Assembly: GCA_003508835.1 (NCBI GenBank)
Contig: PUFA01000082.1
Location: 310,001-374,000, forward strand
Direction of reading: 5' to 3'
Source of the DNA: Eonycteris spelaea
Taxonomy: Eukaryota > Chordata > Mammalia > Chiroptera > Pteropodidae
Length of the DNA: 64,000 bases
How positions within the stretch are numbered: position 1 is the first letter of the stretch; each line of letters starts with the position of its first letter. The notes under the pieces are model-generated. The model saw only the letters and a program-made list of their open reading frames with translations, searched no databases and had not been told where the DNA came from. Both the position numbers and the translations under genes were made by a program. This document shows positions 10,246 to 22,103 of this stretch, piece by piece.

Positions 10246-11634
10246 ACTCCATATTTTAGGTAGAAAAATAAAAAGGAGCTGTTGTGAAGGAATTCTGACT
10301 GATGTCAGTCTCCTGAGTTTCTGAATCATTTCCTCATTAAAAGAACAGATTAATTAATTAGGGTCTGGCTAGCAGTGGGAGCCTCTTTAGCCAAAAAGTG
10401 CCTTGGACTATGTCCATGTGGAAAAGAGGTACAAAGTGTAGCGAACAGTCTGACTTTTGAGTGTTCATCACACACGACCCACCTAAAAATTATTGGACAA
10501 CCTGTTTATGAGATGGACAGGAGTAATATTTTTAAATGAGTCATGGTCTTTTCATCTGTCCAAGCCCATAGCTCCTCGCCAGCTCCATTTGAGGCATCTG
10601 TGTGCCTGGAGGATGGTTAGGATTTGTTACCAAAAGAATGCCAAAGGGAAAATCCCATTTGGGGCACGCAAAATGGGATATTTTAGCAAGAAAATAACCT
10701 TCAGGATTGTCGGTGTCCTTAACTTCCCATTTGGTATCAGGGATGATTTGGCTGTTCGGGGTCTAGAAGCAAGGCCCTGGGCTCAGAGGGGAAGTGCCAC
10801 TCTGGAGCCCCAGCAGTGGGAGAAGGTGCCTTACAGCAGGCTGGATCAAGGATGCAGTGAAAGCATCTCACTTCAGGGAGATGAGCCAGCCAGGGGAGAC
10901 TGCCCCCACTGCCAGTGTCATGATGAACACCAAGGGGGCTGCTGCCCTCACACCAGAGGAAGCAAAGGCATTGGTTCGAAAGACCCTAACTCTTACCAGT
11001 GGCTCTGAAACAGGATAAGCCACCCAAAGACCTGGACGTTATCTTTCAAAGAGAAGCAGAAGCAGCTGAGAAACTGAGCACATGGGAAGAATGGTCCTAT
11101 TTATATAAAACAGTGAGTTCACAAAATACTCTGTAAGTTCTATCAGTATAACTCTACATCCATAAGGTCATAGAAATAGGTCTGGGTATATGTATATCAG
11201 ACTCAGAGGGGAAGGGGCTGGGCCTCAGAGCAGGATGGGGAGCAGCTTTGCCCAACCAGATTTCAGAATTGTGTACACAACTGAAACTTGATTTAGAAAA
11301 AGAATCACCGGGGAGTTGTTTGTTTTGTTTTGTTTTTAATACACATTTCCCGGCCCTATACCAGACCTTCTTAATCAGGCTCTTCTGGGTTGGGGACCCG
11401 GCCTCTGCATTTTTTAAAGATCTCTCGGGTAATTTTGAGGCAGAAAGACCAACAGCCACCTGCAGGCCTGCTTCTTCTGAAACGCTGCACAAGATTTTGT
11501 TCACTCCAGCACTGATTAACCACTTTGTCAAGAACAGGCATGAAGCGTGAGTCATATGTGAATGATCTCAAGATCTGCCAAAGAAGAAAAACACCTGCCT
11601 CCAACTCCAACAGAGAAACACCGTCCGCTAGAAG
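10246..11634. other. Unassigned stretch, no clear repeat
   Basis: A 171-codon plus-strand frame (10493-11008) and a shorter overlapping one occur here. Neither encodes a family I recognise, and neither shows splice or promoter context. A G/T-rich run (tttgttttgttttgttttta) lies at about 11320. Confidence 0.35.
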
Positions 11635-11742
11635 GTGAGCTCCACGAGAACGGGGGTTTCATCTGATTCTGCACTGCCAGAGCCTAGAACAGGACCTGTC
11701 ACACAGGAGGCCCTCAATAAATCTGATGAACGGATGGATGGG
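11635..11742 (+). repeat. L2 3' end
   Basis: The text 'gtgagctccacgagaacggg' followed by 'gcctagaacaggacctgtca', 'aggccctcaataaatctgat' and 'gaacggatgg' is the classic L2 3' terminus (gctccatgagggcag … cctagaacagtgcctgg … caataaat … gaatgaatg). Strand is plus. Confidence 0.85.
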
Positions 11743-12639
11743 GAACGAATCAATGGCCTACAAACGTGCTCATATCCCTAACAACAAACGACATAGCCAA
11801 GTTCAACAGGAGATCTGTCATGGCATCCAATACTTTCAGGGATTTACTTCTGCCCTTTTCTCTGCTCAGATACAAACGAATCGCCTTTCCCTCTGCAGTG
11901 CATGGCCCCTCACGCAGCCCCCCAGCTCGCCAGCGCTGGCCTGGCACTCTGCCATGTGCACGGCAAAGAAACATAAACCGGACTTCGAAAATCCTTGCAA
12001 AGCCACGTTTTTACTGATGACTCTAGAAGAGTCCCCAATGGGAGCCTCACATGCCATTCAAGGAGCAAAAATCCCCCAAATCTCATCGCCCTCGTTCTAC
12101 TCCAGAAGCCTTCTCACTCCAAGCAACTCCCCTCCATCTCCTGGCGCCCCCCGCCCCCAACCCCCAAGCCTGCACTGGCCTCCTGTGCCATCCTCCTCCG
12201 GCCTTTCTGAGCTTTCCCACTCTTCAGAGTATTAACTTCGTAATCTTTTAAATTACAGTGTTAAATCCGCAGTCTTCACGCACTTGATACTCTCACTGCC
12301 CTGCAGTTTCGTCTCCACTCACTTCCCAGATCTACTGAGGAGGGGTACAGGAAAGGGGCATTACAAGAAAAAAAAAAAAAACCCTCCCCAAAGGCAAGAG
12401 AGAGGCAAGGGCCACAAATTCTTTGAAATTAATAGTTTGTCCCTGGGATAGGCAGTACAAGATGAAGAAGTTACCTCATCTTCAAGACCTGGCCCCTCTG
12501 GGAGGTGTACTGCCCTCTCCCCAGTCCACCTCTGCCAGGCAGCCCACCAAGACTGTTTCAACATCAGCTTCGCTATTCTCACTTATTATCATCTAGTCTG
12601 CAGTTGCTCCCAGCCTGTTTCATTCCTGTGCAGTTTCTT
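11743..12639. other. Unassigned stretch with poly-A run
   Basis: Single-copy-looking sequence, C-rich around 12110-12200, with a 15-base A run at about 12367-12381. Several short overlapping frames come from the C-rich composition. No gene is recognised. Confidence 0.35.
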
Positions 12640-12768
12640 GCCCCAGGGAGATTATAAGATTCTTGAGGGCAGACACTGCCTTTTTATATCTTTTGGATTC
12701 CTTCCACAGCTAATCTCCACACATTTGCAGATTAGGTGCTGGATAAATATTTGCTCATTTACAAAAGG
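12640..12768 (+). repeat. L2 3' end
   Basis: 'ataagattcttgagggcaga' followed later by 'attaggtgctggataaatat' and 'ttgctcattta' matches the L2 3' end ('taagctccttgagggcagg … taggtgctcaataaatatttgttga'). Confidence 0.7.
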
Positions 12769-13089
12769 GCTTCAGGTAACATTTCCGCCTTTCTTTTCCA
12801 GAAAGAAATGCCTGGGGAGTAAAAAGGCAACCAAGTCATCTCTGAATACAAAGGACAACTGTGTATGTAAATGTACGACAGGAGTAGTCATTCAAACATG
12901 AAATTGATCCTGGAGGACTCATAAAATAAACCGTAGGCGATCTCAGCGTCTCCTGTGGATTACCAGCCAATTAATTCTACCGACTCTGCTCAAGGAATGG
13001 TTTATATTAAAGTAGGTTTTGAAACTAGGTGACGGTAAGTCATCGCCCATTATCTGCTCTCTCCCAATGTGAGCAGTGTGTCTGGCCAC
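12769..13089. other. Unassigned stretch
   Basis: No repeat or gene is recognised between the L2 copy and the CpG-richer block that follows. Confidence 0.4.
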
Positions 13090-13865
13090 TGGGCCCGACG
13101 CGTATCCAGGGCTCTGCCCTGTCGTAGGTGGGAAAAGCCCCGTTGCAAGGGATTATGCCTGAGGAGCCCCGATTCAGGGAATTAGTCTTTTCCCTCAAAC
13201 ACCTGAGAGGGGGTTACTGGAGGAGGAGGAGAAGGTCAGTGGGCATAAAGGAAGATCTTAGCAGGGGTTTTACGCTCGTTAGTACCGAAAGCTGCCCAAT
13301 AGTCAAATGCAAGAAAGTAGGTCAGTGGGAAAGCGCGGATCAACTCCCAGAGCAAACCCGACGCGCTTTCCCACCCTGATGCAAAGCTATTCCCGGAGTC
13401 CAAGCGAACGTTGCTGCTGCTGCTGCTGTTGTTGTTGCTGCTGTCGTGGGTTCACTGCGACTGCAATGCAAATCGGCAGCAAACAGCAGCCGGATGAGCC
13501 AGGGCAGCAGCGAGCGCTGGCGCCCGCCCCGTGGAGTCAAGTGCCGTTCACGCAGAGCGAAATTAATGCTGTAAACGGGAGACAAAGTTCACTTACGAGC
13601 AACTCTCTAATGGGCAATTACCTCTTCTCTTTTCTTTCATTCCTTTTTCCTCTTTTCTCCCCCTCTAGCATTAACGGATAGCAGGCAATGAGGCTACGGA
13701 GGAGACTGCAGTTTTATTTAGTCTGGCAAGGAAGGCAGCTTTTATGCATTTTCTGAGGTGTGTATAATTACAGGTGCAGTTAATGTGCTTAAGAGCTTAG
13801 GGGAAGCAATTGTATATGAAAGATAACTTCCTACCGGACAGCTTTATTGCAGCCGGCCGGCCTCT
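13090..13865. promoter_or_regulatory. Candidate enhancer or promoter block
   Basis: This repeat-free block is richer in G+C and CpG than its surroundings (for example 'cccgacgcgtatcc', 'aaagcgcggatcaac', 'gcagcgagcgctggcgcccg'). It carries an octamer ATGCAAAT at 13466-13473, TAATTA at 13765-13770 directly followed by the E-box CAGGTG, 'gcaattacc' near 13614 and several other homeodomain-type cores. No TATA-plus-gene structure is evident. The call rests on composition and motif density only; conservation was not measured. Confidence 0.3.
13412..13444. repeat. (TGC/TGT)11 trinucleotide run
   Basis: Eleven triplets, TGC with interspersed TGT, lie inside the GC-richer block. The TGT interruptions would be expected to stabilise it. 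The cysteine run in one frame is a by-product of the repeat. Confidence 0.9.
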
Positions 13866-16635
13866 GGGCTCGGGAATTAAGTGCACTTCTCCCCACTTCC
13901 ATCCCTCTCGCCCAGAAGGTGCTTCGCTCTGCAAAGACGTGGGACCTGGGGGAAATATGTGACGGATGCTCAGCAAGGCCCGAGGCTCACACATGTGCTT
14001 CTTACAGTTCCTCAAATCTCGTGATCACCGACGAAAGGAAGCTTTTGGGGTGAGGATTATGACGAGATCCTAATAATGCATACCTTACTGAAAATGGGCC
14101 CGGAGCAGCCCCACGTAACAGTGTTTTAGAACACAGATGAGAGACATTTTTGAATGAAGATGAAATTGTACCAGGAGTAGTCAGGACAGCAGGTTTTAGC
14201 AGCAGCATCGACCAGGTAATCTGCTGCACTGAGTGCCAGTCAGCCAGCACCTGGCTAAAGTCCTCCTGAAGTCCTTCCGTCCAGGGCAGATGTGGACAAG
14301 TGTCCTTTCCCTGTAGGGTTAGACTACCAAGGGAGGGACATTTTTTTTCAACCAAGGGTTACTGACTCAGAATCAGGAAATAAAGACTCGAGAACCTCAT
14401 TAAGGAAAACTGTGTCTCAGTTCTTTCATGGGCCAGAGACACAGAGATCGAGTCCTATGGAAGAGGGAATGAGAAGGAAATGAGGAGCCAGAAAGAAAGG
14501 CGGAAACATGAGGCAGTGGAAAACCGAATGACTGACACACCAAGTCACCTCTCTCAGCCCGGCTTCTCTTTGACACATGCACACACACTCTCTCTCTCAC
14601 AGAGGTATGACAAAGCCACCACGGAACTGGGACAGAAGTCACATAGATACAGACAATAATAGATTGAGAGGCACGGACATAAAGATAACAGTGGAAAGCT
14701 TCACCTTGAACTTCTACCTTTTAAAGGCTGAATCAGATGGACTGTCATTAAAAAAAAAAAAGGTTGAACCCGGCTGTATTTTTTTGCGAATGTAAACACA
14801 ATTAATGATATCATCTTTGGTACTTACTACATGTTCTGGCTAAAACAGAGCTAAGAACATTCTGTCCCTTCTACACAGGTCATTAATAGTCTGGGAGAAG
14901 CAACGGACCAGGGCTGAGATGCCATGCGACACTTCCCGGCCTATATTTTCTAGACTTTCTTATGATTATTCTTTTTAACTTTCTGGAGAAGCAGAAAGAG
15001 TCTAATCCATAATTCGCTTCCTTAGTCATTTACCTTATTCCTCACTTAACAAAGACCCATTGACGTGGCTTTTTATCTGGATCCCTCCCCTCAGAAAATA
15101 TACCGTCTTCATAAAGAACCAACACCCCACCTTCAATACCAATGTGCCAGGCCAGGTGCTCCACTTCCAAAATGCTGTATTGGCGTAAGCATTAAAACTA
15201 AAAAGATCTAGGATGATGCTGTTTATATTGCTTAGCCCAGGGCTACAGAAGAACCAGTAAATACTGTCTTTTGGCTTTTTTATTCTAGCTTATGACTTGC
15301 ATCCTCAGTGTCAGCTCATGGTCCAAATGGCTGCTGTCACGTCCACTCGAAAAGGCTCAAAGGGACCTCTCCCAACTGAGTCAGCGCCCTTTAAGTAGCG
15401 TTCCTGGAAGTTCTTACAACTTTATATATGTATTTTATGTATGTGCATATATCAAGTTTATTAAACAAATGATTATATTTTACAATCACTTGCTTAATTA
15501 ACATAAGTGCCTTTATAAATAACAAAATGATTATATTTTCTTTGGGGGGGGTTTTACTCTTTAATCATATATCAATTTAATTTTATTTTAAATAAGGTGC
15601 TTATAGAAGTTTATAAAATACATCTTGTTTTGAAAATTAAGTAAACACTTAAAGATTATCTTGACGAAAGCATATGCCCAGGAGAACAGCATTTTCCAAG
15701 TTGTCCTTTACAGAATGGAGTACTAAAAAAATTGGTACTTAAAACAAAGAATGTTTTCTTTTGTCAAATAGACTTAGAACACATTGGGTTAAAAAAATTG
15801 ATTTCTTTGCCTCAAGACTCCTCAGTGAGTTTTGTTTGCTGGCATATTTAAACTCACCAAGAAAAGCATAAAAAGTAAGATTTTCCAAATTTACTTGCCT
15901 ACAGAAACTCTTTTGGTAAAATATTTTGAGGAACCAGCATACTAAGGAGTACACTTTGGGAAAATGCCACAGGCGAGTTATACAAAATTCAAAATAACTG
16001 ACAACTTTTAAATATATTTGTATGTATATTATATACACAAGTTTCAAGTGATATACTGGGTATGTGTCTTGACTATGTTTTATTGAAGTCACTATTTTAT
16101 AATGACATCTCCATATTACTCCAGTCACACAATAGCAATAATATCAGAGCACATTCTAAAGTCAAACATAAATAACTAATTTGGGGGTGTTTCAAATCTC
16201 ATAGCACAGTAATTTGTACAGAGTTGACTGACGATAATATGATTTTGCGCTTTATTTACCAAATTATTTTTCTGTAGCCTAAATAACATTATAAGACAAG
16301 AGTTCAATGCTGACATGTAAGAAACAATAGTGATAATTCTATGTCTAGCTATAAAATGGAATAAACAACCTGAAAACCCACCCACTAAAAAAAAAAATGC
16401 TTTCAAATGCAGATGAAGTATAGCAAAAATCCTGTAAATGCATACTTGAACTTATAATAAAATAAAGGAACCCCCAAAGGGCTAAAATGAACTGAGAATT
16501 AGAAACCAGAAAGGTGATCTGTGTTGGAGCAGAAGCTATACCTTGATATTTGAACTGTAATGTCTCACAGGTGTACACAATGAGGCCCCTGAATGAAGCC
16601 AAGACTTTCGAATGACTACCTTCTCAATGAAGGGA
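13866..16635. other. Unassigned stretch
   Basis: No repeat family or gene is recognised with confidence. 13.9-14.7 kb is mixed; it holds a (CA)/(CT) patch at 14575-14602 and an A13 run near 14750. From 15.4 kb on it is strongly AT-rich and stop-dense. Confidence 0.35.
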
Positions 16636-18816
16636 TGAGCTAGGAAAAAGAAATTCATCCACCCGCCAAGAGCAAAATCAGGGAAACTTTTAATAACTGA
16701 CCCGGGCTTTGGCTAAAAAAAGACTGTCCTGAGAATTTGCAACAACTGCTCTCACTCCAGTTCTTGGCTTAAATTTACAGGCTCACATGGTCCAGAAACC
16801 TTCATGCTAAGAAATCAAGATAAAAACGTTTTCAAAACGCTGTATCCTTCAGGGGTCTGGCAGAAGCAATCTCAAAACTATTCTGAAGGATGCATCCCAA
16901 ACTCAGGCCGCAGAGAAATTCACAAAGATAATTCCATCAAAGACATGTGCATACCCTAAAACTTAAAGATACATGAGGAAATAATCCACCATGGGTAAAA
17001 AAGGTCAACACACACGCAAAGCACAATTAATCTCTCCGAGAACTTTAGATGATAGAATAATTAATACTGTGAGTATTATTAAAATTGTTACTCATAAATG
17101 GGGGAAGTGAAGAAATAAGAACAACATTAATTATTAAAAATAACAGACATTTGAAAAAAACTATTGAAGTAGAGCTTCTAGAAATGAAAAATAGTCATTC
17201 TGATTTAAACCTCAATGGATACATGAGAGAGCAAATTAGATACAGCTGAAGAAGGGAATTGGTGAATTGGAAGCTATTTCTTTGAAAATTATCCAGAATA
17301 AACCAGAGAGGTAAAGAAATGGAAAATATTTTGAGAAATACTAAGGATAAAATGAGAATATCTAAAAACTTCTAAGTTAGTATCAGAGAAAGACAATACA
17401 AAAGTGAAGAGGCAACACTTCCAAAATTTAAATAATTGAAAGAGCTGAATTCTACAACTCAGGAATAGCTTCAAGTATCAAACATAATAAATAAAAGTAA
17501 ATCCACGTTTAACACATTGTAGAGAAAAACTGCAAAATGCTAAGGACAAAAAAAAATTCTATGAAGCATGTTGAAAACACAGATTGCCCACAAAGGACAG
17601 CAATTAAGTTGACAATAGACTTCTCAACTGCAATAATAGAACCCAGAAGACAATGGCAAAATTTTTCAAAGTGCTAAAAGAAAAAATGTTATCTTAGAAT
17701 GCTAAACATAGCTAAACTATAATTGAAGAATGAGGACAAATAAAGATATTTTAAGGCAAACTAAGACAGTTTTTTATTAGCAAAACTTCACTTGAAAAAA
17801 ATACAACTAAAGCATTGCCTCAGCGAGGAAAAAATTAAATATAGAAGGTTGAAATGCAATAAGGCTGAGCAAAGAAATTAGTAAGTATGTGGGTATTTAT
17901 AAAGAAGTTTTGACCAGTATAAAGCAATGATAATAACATATGGAGGCAAAAATAACTAAAATATTGGACATAATTATCATGAAAGATGGGAGGAAGTTAA
18001 AACAGTCTAAGGTATTAGGTGTTTTTTTATCAGGAAGTGTATAAATATAATGCTTAACATGAAGAATCATATTACCGTTTTAGGGTAACCAGTAAAAGAA
18101 TATAAATAGGATGCACAGCTTCCAAAGAATTTGAGGTATAGGGAGGAAGAAAATAAAACTAACCAATAAAACGGAAGATAGGAAAGTTAAAGCACAGACG
18201 GAAAACAGGATAAATAAGAAGAAGGAAATCTGTAATTATATTAGATGTATATCTATCAAGAAAAACTCTCAGGTTACTTTTTAAAAATCAAAATTTGGTG
18301 ATCTATTTCGATAAGAGATATGTTTAAACCATAGTATTTCAGAAAGAATAGAGATGTAAGACTAGAGAAAAAATATACCCAAAAAATACAATCTAAATGA
18401 AAGCTGGTGTCGCTACATAAAATGAAATAAAACAAACTATAAGTCAAAATGCATTGGCAGGGGAAAAGATAGTTATCGTAGTATAGTGATAAAGGAAAAG
18501 CTCACCAGGAAGATATTATAATTTTAAACTATACTAAATAGCACAGCTTCAAAATGTGCAGAATTACTAGAATGATGAAAAACAGACTCACAAACATTGG
18601 GAGGTTCTAGCACATGTCTCTGAATGTTTGGTAGCCCAAGAATAAAAATTAGGATACAGAAGATCTTTATGGAAGAATGCAGATGAAGAGTAGAGAACAA
18701 CAAGTTTCAAGAATAAATACATATACCTGAATCCTCAAATTAGAAAAGAGACATTATTAGTGTGTATATTTCAAATACATACAAACCAATTTTTTCAAAT
18801 CATAGTAGTGAGTAAT
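16636..18816 (+). mobile_element. HAL1/L1 element, ORF1 region onward
   Basis: The element starts in 5'UTR-like text ('ccttcaggggtctggcagaa', 'ctattctgaaggatgcat'). It continues through the ORF1 coiled-coil region ('gcaaattagatacagctgaa', 'gaagggaattggtgaattgg') and 'gaacccagaagacaatggca' plus 'tcaaagtgctaaaagaaaa', then an ORF1-ORF2 linker ('atgtgggtatttataaagaa') and endonuclease-side sequence. The order and text match HAL1/L1ME-type elements on the plus strand. Frames are destroyed throughout. An LTR interrupts it at 18817. Confidence 0.8.
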
Positions 18817-19135
18817 TGTTATGGACTATATGTTTATGTCCCCCAAAATTGATACACTAAAGCCCTATCCCCCTTATCAGAGATAAGGCCTTTCAGAGGT
18901 AATCAGGTTTAGATGAGGTCATTGGGGCGGGATCCCCATGTTGGGATTAGTGCCCTTATAAGAGGAAGAGGCCAGAGCCTCTTCTCTACCTGCCCTGTGG
19001 ACATGCACTAAGAAGACAGCCATAAACCAGGAAGACAGCTCTCACCGGCACCCTGATCTTGGACTTCCAGCCTCCAGAACTATGAGAAATAAATGTTTGT
19101 TGTTTAAGCCACCAGTCTATGAGCTGACCAAGACA
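18817..19135 (+). mobile_element. MaLR LTR, MLT1/MST-like
   Basis: This is a complete-looking LTR with TG start (tgttatggac) and CA end. Landmarks in order: 'gtcccccaaaattgata', 'gggattagtgcccttataag', 'gatcttggacttccagcctc', 'cagaactatgagaaataaat' with the poly(A) signal, and 'tgtttaagccaccagtctat'. Flanking pentamers GTAAT (18812-18816) and GTACT (19136-19140) differ at one base and are a plausible target duplication. No internal region is attached. Confidence 0.9.
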
Positions 19136-20017
19136 GTACTATAACTCACACATAACTGTGTTGACATATTGAGGTACTCTTCTTACTCTAAACAGCATTT
19201 GTCAGACTTTTATTAGAACCCTAATGTTCTGTTCAGGACATCTAATTAGAGACAAGGAAGGGGCACACACAGGAATAAAGGCTACTTAAACGTTTAAGAA
19301 AGTGACAACTTAAATTCAAACCAGTGGCCAGAGCTTATATAGTTTTGTGTGTGTGTGTGTGTTCTTTTATTAAAGGGGCTAAAATGAGCATTTATTGACA
19401 CTTTAGAAAGAGATATTAGGATATGGTAAGAGTACACCCAGGAGTGATTTTCACTGAAGTAAACTCAAGCAAAAGGGAGAAGAATTTAAAGGAAGAGTAC
19501 AAAAATGTCCCTCAGAAGCCGACACCACGTACGACCGGTTCATGAGTCCTTGGGAACTAGGCCATTCTCTCTACCTCTCAGCGCCACGCAGCCTGTCCTC
19601 ACTCCGTCTGCTGGCCTGCGCCATTCCCCCCTCCCTATAGACCAGACTCCTCCATGCGGCAGCCTGCGAGGGCGCCAGCACCGCCCCTCCACACTCCAAG
19701 TCCCTCTCATTCTCCTGATTACAAATTATAGGAAAACAACCAAGCCATACCAGACCTAAGTCCGCAAACAGCATGGAGCCAGGAGTCTCCTCCCCCACGC
19801 CCAATCATCCAAGGCCAGAAGTGGCCAGTTCTAACAGCCCTTGGCCACCCACAGCAAGAAAGGCTATGGGCACAGAAACCAGGACAGAACCACCCAAACA
19901 TCGAGCGAGTCGCTGTACTCGATTTCCAAGAAGAAAATACGAATTTAAGGTGCAAGAGGAGACATGAAGGTTGAAAAATAGGCACTTACCCAGTGGAGAA
20001 ATTGTGATCTTTTGGGT
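19136..20017. other. Unassigned stretch
   Basis: The first part may be the far side of the interrupted HAL1/L1, but I cannot match it. 19.5-19.9 kb is C-rich single-copy sequence with no recognised gene. Confidence 0.35.
19346..19362. repeat. (GT)n microsatellite
   Basis: Uninterrupted GT dinucleotides, about 8 units. Confidence 0.9.
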
Positions 20018-20128
20018 ATTCATTCAACCAGAGTTCGTTAAACACTTACCGTGTGCTGGGAACTGAGCTGCCGCCGGCTGACGCAAAGGTACGAAGCTCC
20101 ACCTGCAAAGAACTCACAATGTAATGAA
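20018..20128 (-). repeat. L2 3' end, antisense
   Basis: 'gtattcattcaaccagagtt' then 'aacacttaccgtgtgctggg' and 'aagaactcacaatgta' is the L2 3' end in reverse ('attcattcaacaaat … gcacctactgtgtgccagg … gagctcacagtcta'). It is decayed. Confidence 0.65.
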
Positions 20129-20284
20129 GTACGCTATTAAGAAAAGCTGTGCCATTTGCTTCTCTAGAAAATTAAAAGAGCGATCCTTCTGGGGAACTTT
20201 GAATGTGCTGGAGTCCACGACACTCCAACTCTGCGAATCTCCTCTGCAAGCCACATGCCACAGCCCCTTGCCTGCAGGATGCTC

Positions 20285-20850
20285 TGCGTTCGCGTTTGGC
20301 TCCTCCTTGGGTTACCTCCAGGCACACCTGCTTCATCTTAGGAAATCACGTGCAGAAAGGCAACTAGAAACGAGTCGCGCACCTGTGTGTTGCGTTGTGC
20401 TCGTTTCGACCGGGTTCGGGTATCATCACCAGTCAGGGTCCTCCTCCAGCGTTTGGAGACCCCGGATGGACCAGGACGCAGTCCAAAGCAGACAGCGCGG
20501 GTGTCCTGAGCGTGGGGCTGCACCGGTACCCTGGAGCCATCTGCTCTGCAGACGCAGTGTTGCTGGGTTGACACAGGAGCCCCTCGGAGAACATCAAAGA
20601 CACGTCTGTCTTTATGCACGACTGTGCTTCTCCGAGGAAATAAAATACTGGCCCCTGGGGAAGTTAAAGGCCGGCAAGAGGACTCCGCCCCCTGCACGGG
20701 GTTCCTGAGAGTCCCGAACTCCTAACTCCTGCGAGAAACAGAAAACGCCCCGCCCAACAGCCGCAACTCGGGGGCCAGCCCAGAGTCACCTGTTTCCAAT
20801 TATCCGCGTGAGTGCGATGCGTTCCCTATTAAGGTCAGAGCATGACCAGG
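20285..20850. promoter_or_regulatory. CpG-enriched patch with GC boxes
   Basis: CpG dinucleotides are frequent for mammalian bulk DNA ('gagtcgcgcacc', 'tttcgaccgggttcggg'). Two GC-box-like words, 'ccgccccctgc' near 20685 and 'gccccgccca' near 20748, resemble Sp1/KLF sites. No repeat explains the patch. A 194-codon plus-strand frame crosses it (20124-20708), but it starts inside the L2 copy and resembles no family. A small unmethylated island or an enhancer is possible; this is an inference. Confidence 0.25.
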
Positions 20851-21545
20851 GGCAAGCAGAATAGATGCCTTTTTCTTACAAGGGCCCGGAGGGTGCTTGT
20901 GGCCGGTCCTGTGGGGACACTGGCTATGGCAGACTCTCCGTGCCTCTTGTCCCCTATCCACTGATGAGTCACTGACTTCGGAGGTACCTCTGGGCAGCGT
21001 GAGCCAAAATCGGGACCCCTCCAAGTGACTTTTCGGCACGTCATGTCTTTGGCAGAGAGGAGTTAAGGGAGCCAAAGGTTAACACAGATTCACTGCGCCT
21101 TTGGGGAATCGGCCCGCTGGAGTGGGAAACCGGATCCTACCAGCCTGCTGGCCCCCTTCCAGAGAGAGCTGGTTACCGAAAACGACAGAGGGCAGCTTTG
21201 CAACACGGTCCCCTAGCACCCGTCCCTGCCCCGGGGACTCCCAGGTCAGTGAGGTAAGGGTCCCTGAGCAGGGAGGGGCTTAACCCAAGTGCCACTTATC
21301 TTCCAGGAGAAGGACCCTCCTCGGGGTGCAGCTTTGACTGTGACTTTGTTTCTACTATTCTTTCCTTAGACCAGGTCCTTGTGAGGGGTTTTCCCCAAAA
21401 TAAACGGATCAATTACGCAGCATTACATCCGATGGAATCCATTGATCTAATTGTTTTTTTCCCCTAAGAACAGCTAATGTGTCTTGCCAACCCCCTTTCT
21501 GCACAGAAGAATCAGTGGAGTATCCTGAGACTCTTTCATGGCGTG
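20851..21545. other. Unassigned stretch
   Basis: Mixed single-copy-looking sequence. A GTAAGG donor-like word follows 'tcagtgag' near 21252, but no exon can be argued for. No repeat is recognised. Confidence 0.35.
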
Positions 21546-21705
21546 GTCCCACCTTACCTTTTACTCTTACTAGCTGTGGGAACTTGGGGAAGTTAGGTAA
21601 TTTACGTAAGCCTGTTTCCCATCTGTACTGTAAGGATAACACTACCCATCACACGGTTGTGAAGAGTAAATGAGAAAATGTAACCGGTTGGTAACCACCA
21701 CAGTA
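21546..21705 (+). repeat. MIR
   Basis: Core MIR text on the plus strand: 'ttactagctgtgggaacttg', 'gggaagttaggtaatttacg', 'gcctgtttcccatctgtact' and 'gtaaggataac', then 'cacggttgtgaagagtaaat'. This is the standard order of a MIR SINE. Confidence 0.88.
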
Positions 21706-22103
21706 GTAATTATCTCCAGCAAAGAATCATCAACAGGTGCTTAAATTCGTGGCTGAAAGTATGATAAGAAACAGGATATTTACATAGTCTCGAAGAGTCT
21801 CCTAAGGAGGTACTTATTAAATACAAGGTGAAAAAAATACAAAGTAAAAAGTAATTTTACAGAGAAGAAACAGGGAGACACCACCCTAGTCAAGGGACCA
21901 AAGGCCGTAGCATCAGCAGTGATGGGCAGAGCCACATCACACGCCTCCTGATGAACAGGATGGGAAGAACACAACAGCACAACCCACCTGCCGAAACTGC
22001 ATACCCGGAGTCAATCATGTGGAAACCCCAGGCAAACTCTAATCAGAAGATATCGGCGACATAAACTCACCTGTCTTCTTCAAAAATGTCCAAGTTAGAC
22101 TAG
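21706..22103. other. Unassigned stretch
   Basis: No repeat or coding feature is recognised. Confidence 0.4.

Noticed and set aside
10493..11018. 171-codon plus-strand frame and overlapping 74-codon frame
   Set aside because: Considered as a processed pseudogene, but no protein family matches and there is no poly(A) tail or flanking duplication.
12367..12381. Poly-A run as a tail of a processed gene copy
   Set aside because: No gene-like sequence precedes it and no flanking duplication was found. The same holds for the A runs near 14750 and 30533.
13412..13444. Poly-cysteine or poly-alanine/threonine coding tract
   Set aside because: The run is a TGC/TGT triplet repeat in a non-coding-looking block. 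No start, splice or family context supports translation.
20124..20708. 194-codon plus-strand open frame
   Set aside because: It starts inside an L2 repeat and runs through a CpG-rich patch. The translation is low in expected protein-like features and overlaps an open minus-strand frame.
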